64,000 nt of DNA from Weeksella massiliensis (GTDB lineage: Bacteria; Bacteroidota; Bacteroidia; Flavobacteriales; Weeksellaceae): positions 1 through 64,000 of the forward strand of contig CCMH01000045.1 in NCBI GenBank assembly GCA_000751595.1. The letters are read 5' to 3'. Positions 1-10,110 of the stretch are shown here, in pieces; the stretch's first letter is position 1; every line of letters begins with the position of its first letter. The translations under genes were made by a program, and so were the position numbers. Under the pieces are notes generated by a model, which saw only the letters and a program-made list of their open reading frames with translations, had not been told where the DNA came from and did not search any database.

Positions 1-3
1 ACT

Positions 4-158
4 TTATAGGATAGTGTCGTTTTTTCGGTTATGATGATATTTCAAGGCTTCAGCATCTATTTTTTGGATTTCTTTACTTACTCTTTTCATCGCCCATTTT
101 TGTTGATTAAGGTATCATAAGTATCCATAAGAGCCACTTCATCGCCTTCTAAGTTCCG
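4..158 (-). pseudogene. Short coding remnant, split in two frames
   Basis: Read on the minus strand, a phrase beginning NLEGDEVALMDTYDTLINKN runs to a TGA that overlaps the ATG of a second phrase, MKRVSKEIQKIDAEALKYHH, which ends in TAA. The two look like neighbouring parts of one C-terminus separated by a frame change. I see no start codon or full domain. I do not recognise the family. It may instead be two tiny overlapping ORFs of no significance. It lies just beyond the dnaK terminator. Confidence 0.3.
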
Positions 159-227
159 GTACAAATATGGTACAAATATGAGGAGAAAATCGATTAAAAA
201 AGAGAAAAATTGAAAAGAGTTTATATG

Positions 228-263
228 AAAAAACCGCTGTAAACTCATAGTTTACAGCGGTTT
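228..263 (-). terminator. Rho-independent terminator of dnaK
   Basis: A perfect 15-bp stem (AAACCGCTGTAAACT and its complement) around a 3-nt loop is followed on the minus strand by six T residues. It sits about 30 bases after the dnaK stop codon. Confidence 0.9.
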
Positions 264-295
264 GTTGCTTATTGTTGTGTGATATTAATTGCTAA

Positions 296-2200
296 TTATT
301 TCACTTCTTCAAACTCTACGTCTTGTACATCGTCGCCAGAATCATTTCCTTGATCAGGATTTGGTGTGCCGGCTTGACCGTCTGCACCTTGACCTTCGTT
401 CATGGCAGCGTACATTTCTTGTGAAGCTTCGTTCCAAGCGCTATTCAATTTTTCCATAGATGCATCAATTGCTGGAATGTCTTGACTTGCGTGTGCTGCT
501 TTCACTTCGGTTAAAGCATCTTCGATAGGTTGTTTTTTGTCTGCAGGTAATTTATCACCGTATTCTTTCAACTGTTTTTCAGTTTGGAAAATAAGGGCAT
601 CAGCAGCATTTACTTTTTCAACTTTCTCTTTGGCTTCAGCATCTTTTGCAGCATTTTCTTGCGCTTCTTTTTTCATACGCTCGATGTCTGCATCGCTAAG
701 ACCAGATGATGCTTCGATTTTGATGGTTTGTTCTTTTCCTGTTCCTTTGTCTTTCGCAGAAACATTCAAGATACCATTGGCATCAATATCAAAAGTAACC
801 TCGATTTGTGGTACACCACGTGGTGCTGGTGGAATGTCAGTTAAATCAAAACGACCAATTTCTTTGTTATCGTTAAACATCGGACGCTCACCTTGTCCTA
901 CTCGTAAGGTTACGGCAGGTTGATTGTCTGCAGCTGTTGAAAACGTTTCTGATTTTTTGGTCGGAATTGTTGTATTGGCTTCGATAAGTTTTGTAAATAC
1001 TCCTCCTAAAGTTTCGATACCTAAAGAAAGTGGAGTAACGTCTAATAAAAGAACATCTTTTACATCACCGGTCAATACACCACCTTGGATCGCAGCACCA
1101 ATCGCTACTACTTCGTCTGGGTTAACTCCTTTTGAAGGTTTTTTACCGAAGAATTTTTCTACTTCTTCTTGGATTCTTGGGATACGAGTAGAACCTCCTA
1201 CCAAGATAACTTCGTCGATGTCTGAGGTTGATAAACCTGCGTCATCTAACGCTTTTTTACAAGGATCCATAGAACGACGAACTAAATCGTCTGTTAATTG
1301 TTCGAATTTTGCACGAGTTAATGTTTGTACCAAGTGTTTTGGTCCTGTTTCATTGGCTGTGATATATGGTAAGTTGATTTCGGTTTGAGATGAAGATGAC
1401 AACTCGATTTTGGCTTTCTCAGCTGCTTCACGTAAACGTTGCAAGGCCATTGCATCTTTTTTAAGATCTACGCCTTCAGCATTTTTGAATTCTGTTGCCA
1501 ACCAGTTGATAATTGCGTCATCAAAATCGTCCCCACCTAAGTGAGTATCTCCGTTGGTAGACAATACTTCGAAAACTCCATCTCCTAATTCTAAGATAGA
1601 GATATCAAAAGTACCACCACCTAAATCGTAAACAGCAATTTTTTTGTCGCTGTGTGCTTTATCCAAACCATAAGCCAAAGCAGCTGCGGTTGGTTCGTTG
1701 ATGATACGTTCTACTTTTAGACCTGCAATTTCACCTGCTTCTTTGGTTGCTTGACGTTGTGCATCGTTAAAGTATGCCGGTACAGTAATTACCGCACGGG
1801 TTACTTCTTGTCCAAGATAATCTTCTGCAGTTTTTTTCATTTTCTGAAGAATCATTGCCGAGATTTCTTGTGGAGTATAATTACGACCATCGATATCTAC
1901 CGCTGGCGTATCATTGTTTCCTTTCACAACTTTGTAAGGTACACGATCAATTTCAGATTGGTCGTTTACGAATTTTGTCCCCATAAAACGTTTGATCGAA
2001 TAAATGGTGTTGTGTGGGTTGGTTACTGCCTGACGTTTTGCTGCATCACCAACTTTTATTTCACCACCTTCTACAAAAGCTACAATAGATGGGGTAGTTC
2101 TTTTTCCTTCTGCATTTGGAATTACCGTAGGATCTGATCCTTCCATTACGGAAACACATGAATTGGTTGTACCTAAATCAATTCCTATAATCTTGCTCAT
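296..2200 (-). CDS. dnaK: Molecular chaperone DnaK (Hsp70)
   Basis: ATP-driven cytosolic Hsp70 chaperone that binds exposed hydrophobic segments of client proteins, normally with DnaJ and GrpE. The N-terminal ATPase domain opens with [12 protein letters not shown] (residues 5-16) and carries the phosphate motif [10 protein letters not shown]. The substrate-binding domain follows ([14 protein letters not shown]), then a helical lid and an acidic tail ending in DVEFEEVK, which resembles the usual DVEFEEV end. The length of 634 residues is normal. Neither dnaJ nor grpE is adjacent, so the gene appears to be transcribed alone. It has a strong terminator downstream. Upstream there is no clear TAnnTTTG box but there is a sigma-54-like element. 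Confidence 0.98.
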   Translation of the reverse strand: MSKIIGIDLGTTNSCVSVMEGSDPTVIPNAEGKRTTPSIVAFVEGGEIKVGDAAKRQAVTNPHNTIYSIKRFMGTKFVNDQSEIDRVPYKVVKGNNDTPAVDIDGRNYTPQEISAMILQKMKKTAEDYLGQEVTRAVITVPAYFNDAQRQATKEAGEIAGLKVERIINEPTAAALAYGLDKAHSDKKIAVYDLGGGTFDISILELGDGVFEVLSTNGDTHLGGDDFDDAIINWLATEFKNAEGVDLKKDAMALQRLREAAEKAKIELSSSSQTEINLPYITANETGPKHLVQTLTRAKFEQLTDDLVRRSMDPCKKALDDAGLSTSDIDEVILVGGSTRIPRIQEEVEKFFGKKPSKGVNPDEVVAIGAAIQGGVLTGDVKDVLLLDVTPLSLGIETLGGVFTKLIEANTTIPTKKSETFSTAADNQPAVTLRVGQGERPMFNDNKEIGRFDLTDIPPAPRGVPQIEVTFDIDANGILNVSAKDKGTGKEQTIKIEASSGLSDADIERMKKEAQENAAKDAEAKEKVEKVNAADALIFQTEKQLKEYGDKLPADKKQPIEDALTEVKAAHASQDIPAIDASMEKLNSAWNEASQEMYAAMNEGQGADGQAGTPNPDQGNDSGDDVQDVEFEEVK

Positions 2201-2270
2201 ATCGTTATATTTTTATGGTTAATACTAAATAATGTTATTAATGTGTTTTGTTTGTAACAACCTTATTTAG

Positions 2271-2286
2271 TCAATCTTTATGCCAA
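2271..2286 (-). promoter_or_regulatory. Sigma-54-like -24/-12 element before dnaK
   Basis: On the minus strand, TTGGCATAAAGATTGA lies about 70 bases before the dnaK start. It resembles the sigma-54 consensus TTGGCAC-N5-TTGC, with A in place of the final C. No TAnnTTTG housekeeping box is visible in the same leader. A very similar element precedes the outer-membrane gene near 10.3 kb. This is an inference from sequence resemblance only. Confidence 0.4.
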
Positions 2287-2358
2287 CGAGATATTTGCAA
2301 TATTTTCTTTAAATAAACTGCCAAAATGTCATTTACAGAGAAGAATATTTTCTAAGTA

Positions 2359-2490
2359 TTATTCGGAAGTAGTCTGATTATCAAGCTTAAACTTTTTACA
2401 TAATCGATATCGTTTGGTGTTGACACTGCTGACAGAAATTTTCAGTTCACTGGCAATTTTTAGAAATATGTCTGATGATAAAACTGGAAA
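2359..2490 (-). pseudogene. Remnant of a LuxR-type helix-turn-helix regulator
   Basis: An open frame on the minus strand with no start codon reads LSSDIFLKIASELKISVSSV followed by NTKRYRLCKKFKLDNQTTSE and TAA. The pattern IASELKISVSSVNTKRYRLRKKF is typical of the recognition helix and C-terminal end of the LuxR-like HTH regulators, often TPR-fused, found in Flavobacteriia. A TAA codon closes the frame directly upstream and nothing before it looks like the rest of such a protein, so only the last 40 or so codons survive. It fills most of the 300-base gap between dnaK and the next gene. The rest of that gap holds only the dnaK leader. Confidence 0.55.
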
Positions 2491-2501
2491 TTAATATAAA
2501 A

Positions 2502-3053
2502 TTATGCGTTGTTTTCTTTTTCGGAATTGATTTTTTCTTCGGATTCGAGTTGCTTCAGAACGATTTCTAAAACATTTTTCTGGGACAGATATTTTTGTTG
2601 CAAAGCACTTCCTTCACCCATTTGTCGATAATAATTCAACGCCTTTTTGGCAAACTGAATTTGTAGAGTAGTCGATAAAGTCGGAAGCTGTGGAAAACGT
2701 TGATGAAAAATCATTTCGGTATACGCTTGCCATTCACGCTCGCTTCGTTCTTCGATGCGCTGTTTTCCGCTTCTTTGGTACAAATGTAGAATTTCGTGCA
2801 TCAATAAATTTGCAATTAGACGAATGTCAAAATACAAGATGTTGCTCGGTACGCGAATCGTAAAACCTTTTTCTTCAGAACCTTCGGCAGTTAATAGAAT
2901 CGAATTGTTGCTTATTTCGTCCCGAAAAGTAATATCCTTCAATAACGGATGTTGCAAATCATAACATTCCATCAAGAAATAAACCCCTTCTTTGGTTTGT
3001 TTTTCTTTTCTGTATTTCGCTAAATGCTCGATTATTTCCGATTCGTTTCTCAT
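2502..3053 (-). CDS. Hypothetical protein with an HExxH motif
   Basis: A 183-residue protein that I cannot assign to a named family. It has no signal peptide. The motif MHEILHLYQ (about residues 85-93) is a zinc-metallopeptidase HExxH. A glutamate-rich stretch, RIEERSEREWQAY, follows about 10 residues later and could supply a third ligand. The C-terminus is charged. A longer reading would start at a TTG at 3080. I prefer the ATG at 3053 because it gives a hydrophilic start, MRNESEII. It is divergent from the M1 peptidase. Peptidase activity is an inference from the motif alone. Confidence 0.75.
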   Translation of the reverse strand: MRNESEIIEHLAKYRKEKQTKEGVYFLMECYDLQHPLLKDITFRDEISNNSILLTAEGSEEKGFTIRVPSNILYFDIRLIANLLMHEILHLYQRSGKQRIEERSEREWQAYTEMIFHQRFPQLPTLSTTLQIQFAKKALNYYRQMGEGSALQQKYLSQKNVLEIVLKQLESEEKINSEKENNA

Positions 3054-3090
3054 ATCCAATCCAAAAAAAATGCTTACCAATTCTTGACAA

Positions 3091-3098
3091 TAATTTTG
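3091..3098 (+). promoter_or_regulatory. Candidate promoter -7 box for the M1 peptidase
   Basis: TAATTTTG matches the Bacteroidota -7 consensus TAnnTTTG and lies about 48 bases upstream of the ATG of the M1 peptidase gene. Confidence 0.45.
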
Positions 3099-3145
3099 AA
3101 AAGCTTCGGTAGTTTGGTTATTTTTATCGTTCTAAATATACAAAT

Positions 3146-4783
3146 ATGCGTTTTGTTTTAATGTTTTTTATGAGCTTTCTGCTTTTTTCTACTTCGTTAA
3201 ATGCTCAGCTTTTTCAACCGACAAAAGAGTTCAATCGACAAGATACCTTGCGCGGGAGCAATACCGAGTATAGAAATTGGTGGGATGTGCAACATTATTC
3301 GATTTCGGTAGAAGCTGATTTTGATACGAAATTTATCCAAGGAGAAACGCTTATCGAGTTTTTGATAACCGAAAATAATGAAGGGAAATTGATGCAAATC
3401 GATTTGCAAACGCCGATGAAAATTACCAAAGCTTGGTTAGATAATCAAGAAATTTCAACTGCTCAACGAGATGGAAATGTGTATTTCTTTTCGGTAGGAA
3501 ATTTAACCAAAGGCAGCACGCACCGATTGAATTTGGCGTACGAAGGAAATCCGAAAGTTGCCGTAAAAGCACCTTGGGATGGCGGTTGGATTTTTACCAA
3601 AGATCAGAAAAATAGACCTTGGATGTCGGTCGCTGTGCAAGGTTTGGGCGCGAGTGCTTGGTTTCCGAACAAAGATTATCAGGGAGATGAACCCGATCGT
3701 GGCATGGAACTGAAAATTATTACTCCGAAAGAAATGTACGGAGTAGGGAATGGGCGATTAAAAAGTTCGACAAAAGAAAATGGTAAAAATGTTTTTGTGT
3801 GGGAAGTGAAAAATCCGATCAATAATTATAATATCATACCATCTATCGGGCATTATGTTCGTTTTCAAGATCATTATCAAGGCGAAAAAGGAAAACTCGA
3901 TTTAGATTATTATGTGTTGGATTATAACCTGAAAAAAGCCAAAAAACAATTCGAACAAAATAAAAGTATGTTGGCTTGTTTCGAGCATTGGTTTGGTCCG
4001 TATCCTTTCTACGAAGATTCGTATAAAATGATCGAAGCACCGCATTTGGGGATGGAACATCAGAGTGGAATCGCGTACGGAAATCGATTCGAAAATGGTT
4101 ATTTAGGAGGCGATGTGTCAGGAACTGGGCATGGACTTTTGTGGGATTTTATCATCATCCACGAGGCCGGACACGAATGGTTTGGAAACAATATTACGGC
4201 GAACGATGTAGCGGATATGTGGGTGCACGAAGCGTTTACGTCTTACGCAGAAACTTTATATACCGAATGCCAACAAGGGAAAAAAGCAGCTGATGAATAC
4301 AACATTGGGATAAGGCAAAATATTGTGAATAGTAAACCGATTGTTGGTGTGTATGGAGTGCAACAAGAAGGCAGTGCAGATATGTATTATAAAGGAGCAA
4401 ACATGATGCATACTTTGCGAACTTGGCTCGATAATGATTCGCTTTTTAGAGAAATTTTACGAGGTTTGAATCGAGATTTTTATCATCAAACCGTAGATGG
4501 AAAACAAGTAGAAGATTATATCGCGAAAAAATCTGGGTTGGATTTGCATGTGTTTTTTCATCAATATTTACGTTCTGTAAAAATTCCTACCTTAGAAATT
4601 AAGGTAAACAATCATCAAGTAGCGTATCGATATACTTCTGTTTTGCCAAATTTCAATATGCCGTTACGGTTAGAAAACGGTCAGGTTATTCATCCTACCG
4701 AAAACTATAAAATATTTGACGGGAAACCAGAAGATTTTAGAATTCTACCGACCTATTATATTTTCTATAAACAAGTGAAATAA
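3146..4783 (+). CDS. Secreted M1-family metallopeptidase
   Basis: A zinc aminopeptidase of the M1 (gluzincin) family that probably trims peptides outside the cytoplasm. Residues 1-21 form a signal peptide (hydrophobic core, then SLNAQ). The N-terminal beta domain is followed by the exopeptidase motif LGMEHQ (302-306), a variant of GAMEN. The zinc motif HEAGH (339-343) has its third ligand, E362, exactly 18 residues later. At 545 residues it is shorter than full ERAP- or PepN-type enzymes and resembles the leukotriene-A4-hydrolase-like secreted M1 proteins common in Bacteroidota. It converges with guaB across a shared terminator. Substrate specificity cannot be read from the sequence. Confidence 0.93.
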   Translation: MRFVLMFFMSFLLFSTSLNAQLFQPTKEFNRQDTLRGSNTEYRNWWDVQHYSISVEADFDTKFIQGETLIEFLITENNEGKLMQIDLQTPMKITKAWLDNQEISTAQRDGNVYFFSVGNLTKGSTHRLNLAYEGNPKVAVKAPWDGGWIFTKDQKNRPWMSVAVQGLGASAWFPNKDYQGDEPDRGMELKIITPKEMYGVGNGRLKSSTKENGKNVFVWEVKNPINNYNIIPSIGHYVRFQDHYQGEKGKLDLDYYVLDYNLKKAKKQFEQNKSMLACFEHWFGPYPFYEDSYKMIEAPHLGMEHQSGIAYGNRFENGYLGGDVSGTGHGLLWDFIIIHEAGHEWFGNNITANDVADMWVHEAFTSYAETLYTECQQGKKAADEYNIGIRQNIVNSKPIVGVYGVQQEGSADMYYKGANMMHTLRTWLDNDSLFREILRGLNRDFYHQTVDGKQVEDYIAKKSGLDLHVFFHQYLRSVKIPTLEIKVNNHQVAYRYTSVLPNFNMPLRLENGQVIHPTENYKIFDGKPEDFRILPTYYIFYKQVK

Positions 4784-4815
4784 GTTAGGTAGGAAAATAT
4801 TGATAGGATTTTGAG

Positions 4816-4857
4816 AAAAAAAACTCTCATCTTAATTTTGGTTAGGATGAGAGTTTT
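4816..4857. terminator. Bidirectional terminator between M1 peptidase and guaB
   Basis: AAAACTCTCATC pairs with GATGAGAGTTTT around a 14-nt loop. A-tracts on the left and T-rich DNA on the right allow use from both strands, which suits the convergent genes. Confidence 0.8.
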
Positions 4858-4876
4858 GGTATAAAGAAAGAAACGA

Positions 4877-6337
4877 TTAATTAGAATAATTTGGCGCTTC
4901 TTTGGTAATCACAACATCGTGAGGATGGCTTTCGTTGAGGCCTGCATTGGTAATACGAACCAATTTACCATCGTTGATTAAGTCATCAATAGTTGCAGTT
5001 CCGCAATAACCCATTCCGGCGCGTAAACCACCACAAAGTTGATAAATAACTTCTTGGATAGAACCTTTGAAAGGTACACGACCTTCGATCCCTTCAGGCA
5101 CTAATTTTTTTACATCCGATTGGAAATAACGATCTTTCGATCCTCTTCGCATTGCAGCTAAAGAACCCATACCTTGGTAGGTTTTGAATTTTCTACCTTG
5201 ATAAATAATCTCTTCACCAGGAGCTTCTTCGGTTCCGGCAAAAAGACTTCCTAACATCACTACATTTGCTCCCGAAGCGATGGCTTTTACAATGTCGCCA
5301 GAAAGTTTTATTCCGCCATCTCCGATGATCGAAACGTTTCTGGTTTTGGCATATTCATGCACATCATAGATGGCAGAAAGTTGAGGAACACCTACACCGG
5401 CAACAACACGAGTAGTACAGATAGAACCAGGACCAACCCCAACTTTTAGTGCGTTCGCTCCTGCATCGATAAGTGCTTTTGCTGCTGCGGCCGTAACAAT
5501 ATTACCACCAACAATATCCAATTCTGGAAAAGCATGACGTACTTCTCGTACTTTGTCTATTACACCTTTCGAGTGACCGTGTGCAGAATCCAACGCAATA
5601 ATATCGACACCTTTATCGACCAAGGCTTGTACGCGCTCCAAAGTTTCTTGTCCGACACCTACGCCAGCACCCACGCGCAAACGACCTTGTGCATCTTTAT
5701 TGGCATTTGGGTATTCGCTAAGATTGTCGATATCTTTGATGGTGATTAGGCCAATCAGTTTATTGTTTTCATCAACAATAGGTAATTTTTCTATTCTGTT
5801 GCGTAGTAAAATATCTTTGGCTTTGTCTAGATCGGTATCGATATCAGAAGTAATGATGTTTTCTTTGGTCATCACATCTTCTACCAATTGATCCATATTT
5901 TTCTGATAGCGGATATCTCGGTTGGTAATGATTCCTACCAAAGATCTATCTTCTTCGATAACCGGTAGTCCAGAAATGCTGTATTGCATCATCAGTTCTT
6001 CGGCATCGCTCAGTTTATGATGTCTGCTTAACGTAATCGGATTGGCAATCATTCCATTTTCCGAACGTTTTACTTTATCAATTTGTACAGCTTGTTCGGC
6101 AATCGTCATATTTTTATGAATGAAAGAAAGTCCTCCTTCGCGCGCTAGTGCAATGGCTAATTTCGATTCAGACACAGTGTCCATCGCAGCTGAAACAATA
6201 GGGATGTTGAGCTGAATTTTGTCGGTTAATCGGGTTTGTAAAGAAACTTGATTCGGTAGGATTTCGGAGTATGATGGAACTAAAAGTACATCATCAAAAG
6301 TGAATCCTGTTTGGATGATTTTATCAGATAAAGGCAT
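4877..6337 (-). CDS. guaB: IMP dehydrogenase
   Basis: Oxidises IMP to XMP with NAD+, the committed step of GMP synthesis in the cytosol. The TIM-barrel N-terminus ([15 protein letters not shown]) is followed by two CBS domains at about residues 96-205. The catalytic loop is [11 protein letters not shown] with nucleophile Cys307. The mobile flap region ([10 protein letters not shown], then [10 protein letters not shown]) is present. The length of 486 is normal. The gene stands alone with its own promoter. It is divergent from the large DUF2723 gene. Confidence 0.98.
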   Translation of the reverse strand: MPLSDKIIQTGFTFDDVLLVPSYSEILPNQVSLQTRLTDKIQLNIPIVSAAMDTVSESKLAIALAREGGLSFIHKNMTIAEQAVQIDKVKRSENGMIANPITLSRHHKLSDAEELMMQYSISGLPVIEEDRSLVGIITNRDIRYQKNMDQLVEDVMTKENIITSDIDTDLDKAKDILLRNRIEKLPIVDENNKLIGLITIKDIDNLSEYPNANKDAQGRLRVGAGVGVGQETLERVQALVDKGVDIIALDSAHGHSKGVIDKVREVRHAFPELDIVGGNIVTAAAAKALIDAGANALKVGVGPGSICTTRVVAGVGVPQLSAIYDVHEYAKTRNVSIIGDGGIKLSGDIVKAIASGANVVMLGSLFAGTEEAPGEEIIYQGRKFKTYQGMGSLAAMRRGSKDRYFQSDVKKLVPEGIEGRVPFKGSIQEVIYQLCGGLRAGMGYCGTATIDDLINDGKLVRITNAGLNESHPHDVVITKEAPNYSN

Positions 6338-6351
6338 TGCTTTTTGCCAAG

Positions 6352-6359
6352 CAAATTTA
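6352..6359 (-). promoter_or_regulatory. Promoter -7 box of guaB
   Basis: TAAATTTG on the minus strand fits TAnnTTTG and ends about 15 bases before the guaB ATG. Confidence 0.6.
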
Positions 6360-6429
6360 AAATAAATCCATGAAATATCAAATTTTTAAATTAAAACTCT
6401 TATTAAACAAGTGATAAACAAAAAAATAG

Positions 6430-6437
6430 TATTTTCG
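6430..6437 (+). promoter_or_regulatory. Candidate -7 box of the DUF2723 gene
   Basis: TATTTTCG differs from TAnnTTTG at one base (C for T) and is followed by an A/G-rich leader with AAGAAG directly before the ATG at 6463. Confidence 0.4.
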
Positions 6438-6462
6438 CAAGGTCATATAAGTGATTAAGAAG

Positions 6463-9400
6463 ATGAAATTGAAATTCAAAGACTGGAATAATTATTTGGG
6501 CTGGGCAATGTTTTTGGTTGCCTCTATTGTTTATCTCTCGACGATAGAACGTTCGTTGAGTTTATGGGATTGTGGCGAATACATTGTCTCGTCTGCAAAA
6601 CTTGGCGTTACGCACGCGCCAGGAGCGGCTTTCTTTCAATTGTTGGGCGCTGTTTGGTCGTTGTTTGCGTTTGGTAACGGGGACGAATATGCTTTGATTA
6701 TCAATGCTTCTTCTGCCATTTATAGTGCGATAACTATTATGTTATTATTTTGGACCATCACTTTTTTTGTCAGAAAATTAATTCATGGTTCGATAGACAA
6801 TACCAAGTCAGTTAATGAAATTATCTTAACCAAACCTCAGCAAATCATTACATTAGGAGCAGGATTGGTTGGTGCTTCGGTTTTTATGTTTTCGGATACT
6901 TTTTGGTTTTCGGCGGTAGAAGGCGAAGTGTATGCGATGGCGTCTATGTTTACAGCGCTTATTATTTGGTTAGGAATTAAATGGGATGCAGATGCAGATT
7001 CGCCAAGAGGAGATAAGTGGTTAGTCCTTATTTCTTTGGTTGTTGGTTTGTCGATTGGTGTTCACTTAATGGCAATATTAGCCATTCCGGTTGTGTGTTA
7101 TTTGTACTATGCACGCAAGCATACCATGACCCTAAAAAACTTTATAATAGGCAATATTATCACACTTTTAGTGCTGATTTTTACCTTCAAAATTATCTTT
7201 CCTTTCACTATGAAACTCTATGGGAAAGTAGAAATTTTTACCGTAAATAGTTTAGGATTACCTTTCCATTCGGGGACATTTGTTACCACAGTTTTATTGG
7301 TAGGATTATTTGTTTTCGTCCTCAATACTTCTCGTAAATACAATTGGAAAACTGTCAACACAGCTTTGTGGTGTGTAATTTTTATGTTGGTAGGATTTAC
7401 GTCTTGGTTGGTAATACCGATTCGTGCCAATGCCAATCCACACATGAATCTGAATGATCCCGATACTGCATTAGGCATGCTAGATTATTTCAATCGTGTA
7501 CAATACGGAGATTGGCCAACCTCGTACGGACCCGTTTATACAGCGCATATTGCATATGATGGTGTCGAGCGCGATAGCAACGGCGATTACGCTTTCAAAA
7601 TTACAGGAGCAGAATACATCAAAGACAATCGAATTGGGAAATATGTAAAAGTGGCCGATCGTAGAGATTATATTTATAATGATAAATACGTAAAGGTTTT
7701 TCCGAAAATGTTCGATCCTAAAGCAGAAAGTATGGAGAATTATGCAGCAATGTATGGTTTCCCAGAATTCTCTTTGAACACGAATTTCTATACCAATTAC
7801 GAAGATGATGAGCAAACAAAAGCACAGAAAAGAGGTTATGCAGAAAAAGTGTATAATGATCTAATTACCAAAAAAGCAAACGGACAATTGAAAGTGGCCG
7901 ACCTCAAAAAATACAATGAATTACTCAATATAGAACCACCAACTTTTGGTCAACAATTGAATTATTTCATGGATTTCCAAATCAATTATATGTTTATTCG
8001 TTACTTGATGTGGAACTTCTCTGGGCGACAAAACGATTTAGAAGGTCATTTCGAGGCTGTTCGTGGAAATTGGATTTCCGGAATTCCTTTTATCGACTCT
8101 ATGCGAATCGGAGATCAATCTACCTTGCCAGCCGATTATAAAAACGACGGACATAATGTCTATTTCATGTTACCTCTTTTATTAGGGTTGATAGGATTTG
8201 TTTTTCAGCTCAATAGAAACTTTGTGCATTGGTGGTCAATTTTAGCATTATTTATCATTACCAGTGTCGGAATTATTTTTTATACCAGTGTAAAACCTTT
8301 CGAACCTCGTGAGCGAGATTATGCGTTGGTTTCGTCATTCTATGCGTTTGCAATTTGGGTCGGAATCGGAGTGTCAGCGATTTACTTGATGGTCGAAAAA
8401 CTAAAAAAACAAGCTCTTTCGTCTTCGGTTGCGATAGCCGTTTCGGCAATTTGTATGGGAGTTCCAGTTTTGATGGGCTTTCAGAATTGGGACGATCACG
8501 ATCGATCAGAACGTTCTGTTGCACACGATTTAGCCTACAATTATTTGGTCGGATTGGATAAAAACTCCATACTATTTGTTTTCGGTGATAATGATACCTA
8601 TCCGTTGTGGGGCTTGCAAGAAACCGAATTGTTCCGTGACGATGTGAAAATTGCTAACCTTACTTTGGCCAATTCTCCTTGGAATCTTGATCAACTTTTG
8701 CGTAGAACTTATAATGCAAAAGGTTTACCAACGAATCTTAAGTATACAGATTTCCAAAGTGGAACGAATGACAATATTTTTGTGGTTGATAGTTCGATAA
8801 AAAACTTCTTCGATGAGGTAAACTCTTACCTAAAAGAAGGTGTTACTTTACAAGCTCTAAGCCAGATGCCGATAGAAGAAGCACAGAAACAAATGGTTGA
8901 TGAACGTATTGATGCTTCGCAAATTTTAGCGGTGTACAATTCTCTGAAAGGAGTTGAGAAATATGTTACGCAAGATTCGATGACCGCAAAAGAAGCAATC
9001 GATTTTATCTTGGACAATAAGAATCCTACCAAGAAAGCTTTGGCCGATTATTTCGGCTATCCGGTAGGCGCTGTGAATTTCTTGCCTGTTAGTAAAATCG
9101 TTGTTCCGGTAAACAAAGAAAATGCTTTGAAGTATGGCATCGTAAGTCCAAAACAAAAAGATCAAATCGTCGATGAGGTTGTGATCAATCTAAACTCAAG
9201 AACACTTTACAAAGCCGATTTGATGATGTTGTCTTTATTGGCAAATTATAACTGGGATCGTGCAATGTATTTCAGTGGAGGTGGGGTATATGATCCGAGC
9301 AGTATTTTCTATATGCAAGATTATTTACAACATGCAGGATTGTCGTATAAATTTGTACCGATCTATAAAAAATTCGGTGAAGGCGGTGTGGTTGGCTCTT

Positions 9401-10086
9401 CGGATGCCGATGCTTTGTTGAAAACTTTTCAGCTTTACCGTTGGGGAGGTTTAAGCAATCCGGACGCTTCTTTCAGTCAGAACGAACGCAATTATACGTC
9501 ATCGTTTAGAAATGTAGCTATTCGTTTAGCAGAAGATCTGATGAAAGACGGTCGTTCTGCAGAAGCCAAAAAAGTATTGGATAAAGTGATGAAAGAAATC
9601 CCAGCTTGGCCACAATATAACGTTGGTTCAGGTGTTTCTAGAATTGCTTCGATTTACGCGCAGCTAGGTGAAACAGCCAAAGCTAATGAATTGTTTACCT
9701 TTGCGAAAAAGCATCTAGAAGCCAATAAAGCTTACTTAGAAAAACTTAAACAACAAGGAATAAGCGGAGTTCTTAGTGAGTTGGCAAGTGTGAACAACGA
9801 CCTGATGATGGTGAATTATAATGAAATCAATGGTTTGGCTGCTGCCGGAAAAAAAGAACAAGCGATGGTGAAATTCAAAGAATTGTATCTACCGAAAAAG
9901 TTAGCTTTTCTCAAGCAATTCAATTCCTTCATGAACGATCAGCAAATCGATGAAACCGAGCAAGGAATTATCGTAAAACAGTTCAATGAAATCAATGAAT
10001 TATTAGGATTGATTCATGATGTGGATACCGCTTATGCAGTGAAAGAACAAAACGAATTGTACAAAACTGTTGCTCCAGAAAATTAA
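6463..10086 (+). CDS. DUF2723 family GT-C type glycosyltransferase (TMEM260-like)
   Basis: A very large integral membrane protein of about 1,207 residues. The N-terminal half carries many membrane segments and the family opening, with ERSLSLWDCGEYIVSSAKLG near residue 40 giving the acidic pair expected in an extracytoplasmic loop of GT-C transferases. The family is related to eukaryotic TMEM260 protein O-mannosyltransferase, so a role in glycosylating exported proteins is plausible but not shown. A soluble region containing a GDNDTYPLW motif follows. The C-terminal 200 residues are helical and TPR-like (EDLMKDGRSAEAKKVLDKVM). I chose the ATG with AAGAAG in front of it. An in-frame GTG four codons upstream is possible. 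A terminator follows directly. Confidence 0.88.
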   Translation: MKLKFKDWNNYLGWAMFLVASIVYLSTIERSLSLWDCGEYIVSSAKLGVTHAPGAAFFQLLGAVWSLFAFGNGDEYALIINASSAIYSAITIMLLFWTITFFVRKLIHGSIDNTKSVNEIILTKPQQIITLGAGLVGASVFMFSDTFWFSAVEGEVYAMASMFTALIIWLGIKWDADADSPRGDKWLVLISLVVGLSIGVHLMAILAIPVVCYLYYARKHTMTLKNFIIGNIITLLVLIFTFKIIFPFTMKLYGKVEIFTVNSLGLPFHSGTFVTTVLLVGLFVFVLNTSRKYNWKTVNTALWCVIFMLVGFTSWLVIPIRANANPHMNLNDPDTALGMLDYFNRVQYGDWPTSYGPVYTAHIAYDGVERDSNGDYAFKITGAEYIKDNRIGKYVKVADRRDYIYNDKYVKVFPKMFDPKAESMENYAAMYGFPEFSLNTNFYTNYEDDEQTKAQKRGYAEKVYNDLITKKANGQLKVADLKKYNELLNIEPPTFGQQLNYFMDFQINYMFIRYLMWNFSGRQNDLEGHFEAVRGNWISGIPFIDSMRIGDQSTLPADYKNDGHNVYFMLPLLLGLIGFVFQLNRNFVHWWSILALFIITSVGIIFYTSVKPFEPRERDYALVSSFYAFAIWVGIGVSAIYLMVEKLKKQALSSSVAIAVSAICMGVPVLMGFQNWDDHDRSERSVAHDLAYNYLVGLDKNSILFVFGDNDTYPLWGLQETELFRDDVKIANLTLANSPWNLDQLLRRTYNAKGLPTNLKYTDFQSGTNDNIFVVDSSIKNFFDEVNSYLKEGVTLQALSQMPIEEAQKQMVDERIDASQILAVYNSLKGVEKYVTQDSMTAKEAIDFILDNKNPTKKALADYFGYPVGAVNFLPVSKIVVPVNKENALKYGIVSPKQKDQIVDEVVINLNSRTLYKADLMMLSLLANYNWDRAMYFSGGGVYDPSSIFYMQDYLQHAGLSYKFVPIYKKFGEGGVVGSSDADALLKTFQLYRWGGLSNPDASFSQNERNYTSSFRNVAIRLAEDLMKDGRSAEAKKVLDKVMKEIPAWPQYNVGSGVSRIASIYAQLGETAKANELFTFAKKHLEANKAYLEKLKQQGISGVLSELASVNNDLMMVNYNEINGLAAAGKKEQAMVKFKELYLPKKLAFLKQFNSFMNDQQIDETEQGIIVKQFNEINELLGLIHDVDTAYAVKEQNELYKTVAPEN

Positions 10087-10110
10087 GATTCAATCAAAAT
10101 TTTAACATTT

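Noticed and set aside
537-1388. Two plus-strand open frames inside dnaK
   Set aside because: They lie opposite a clear dnaK gene and look like no protein. They are frame shadows.
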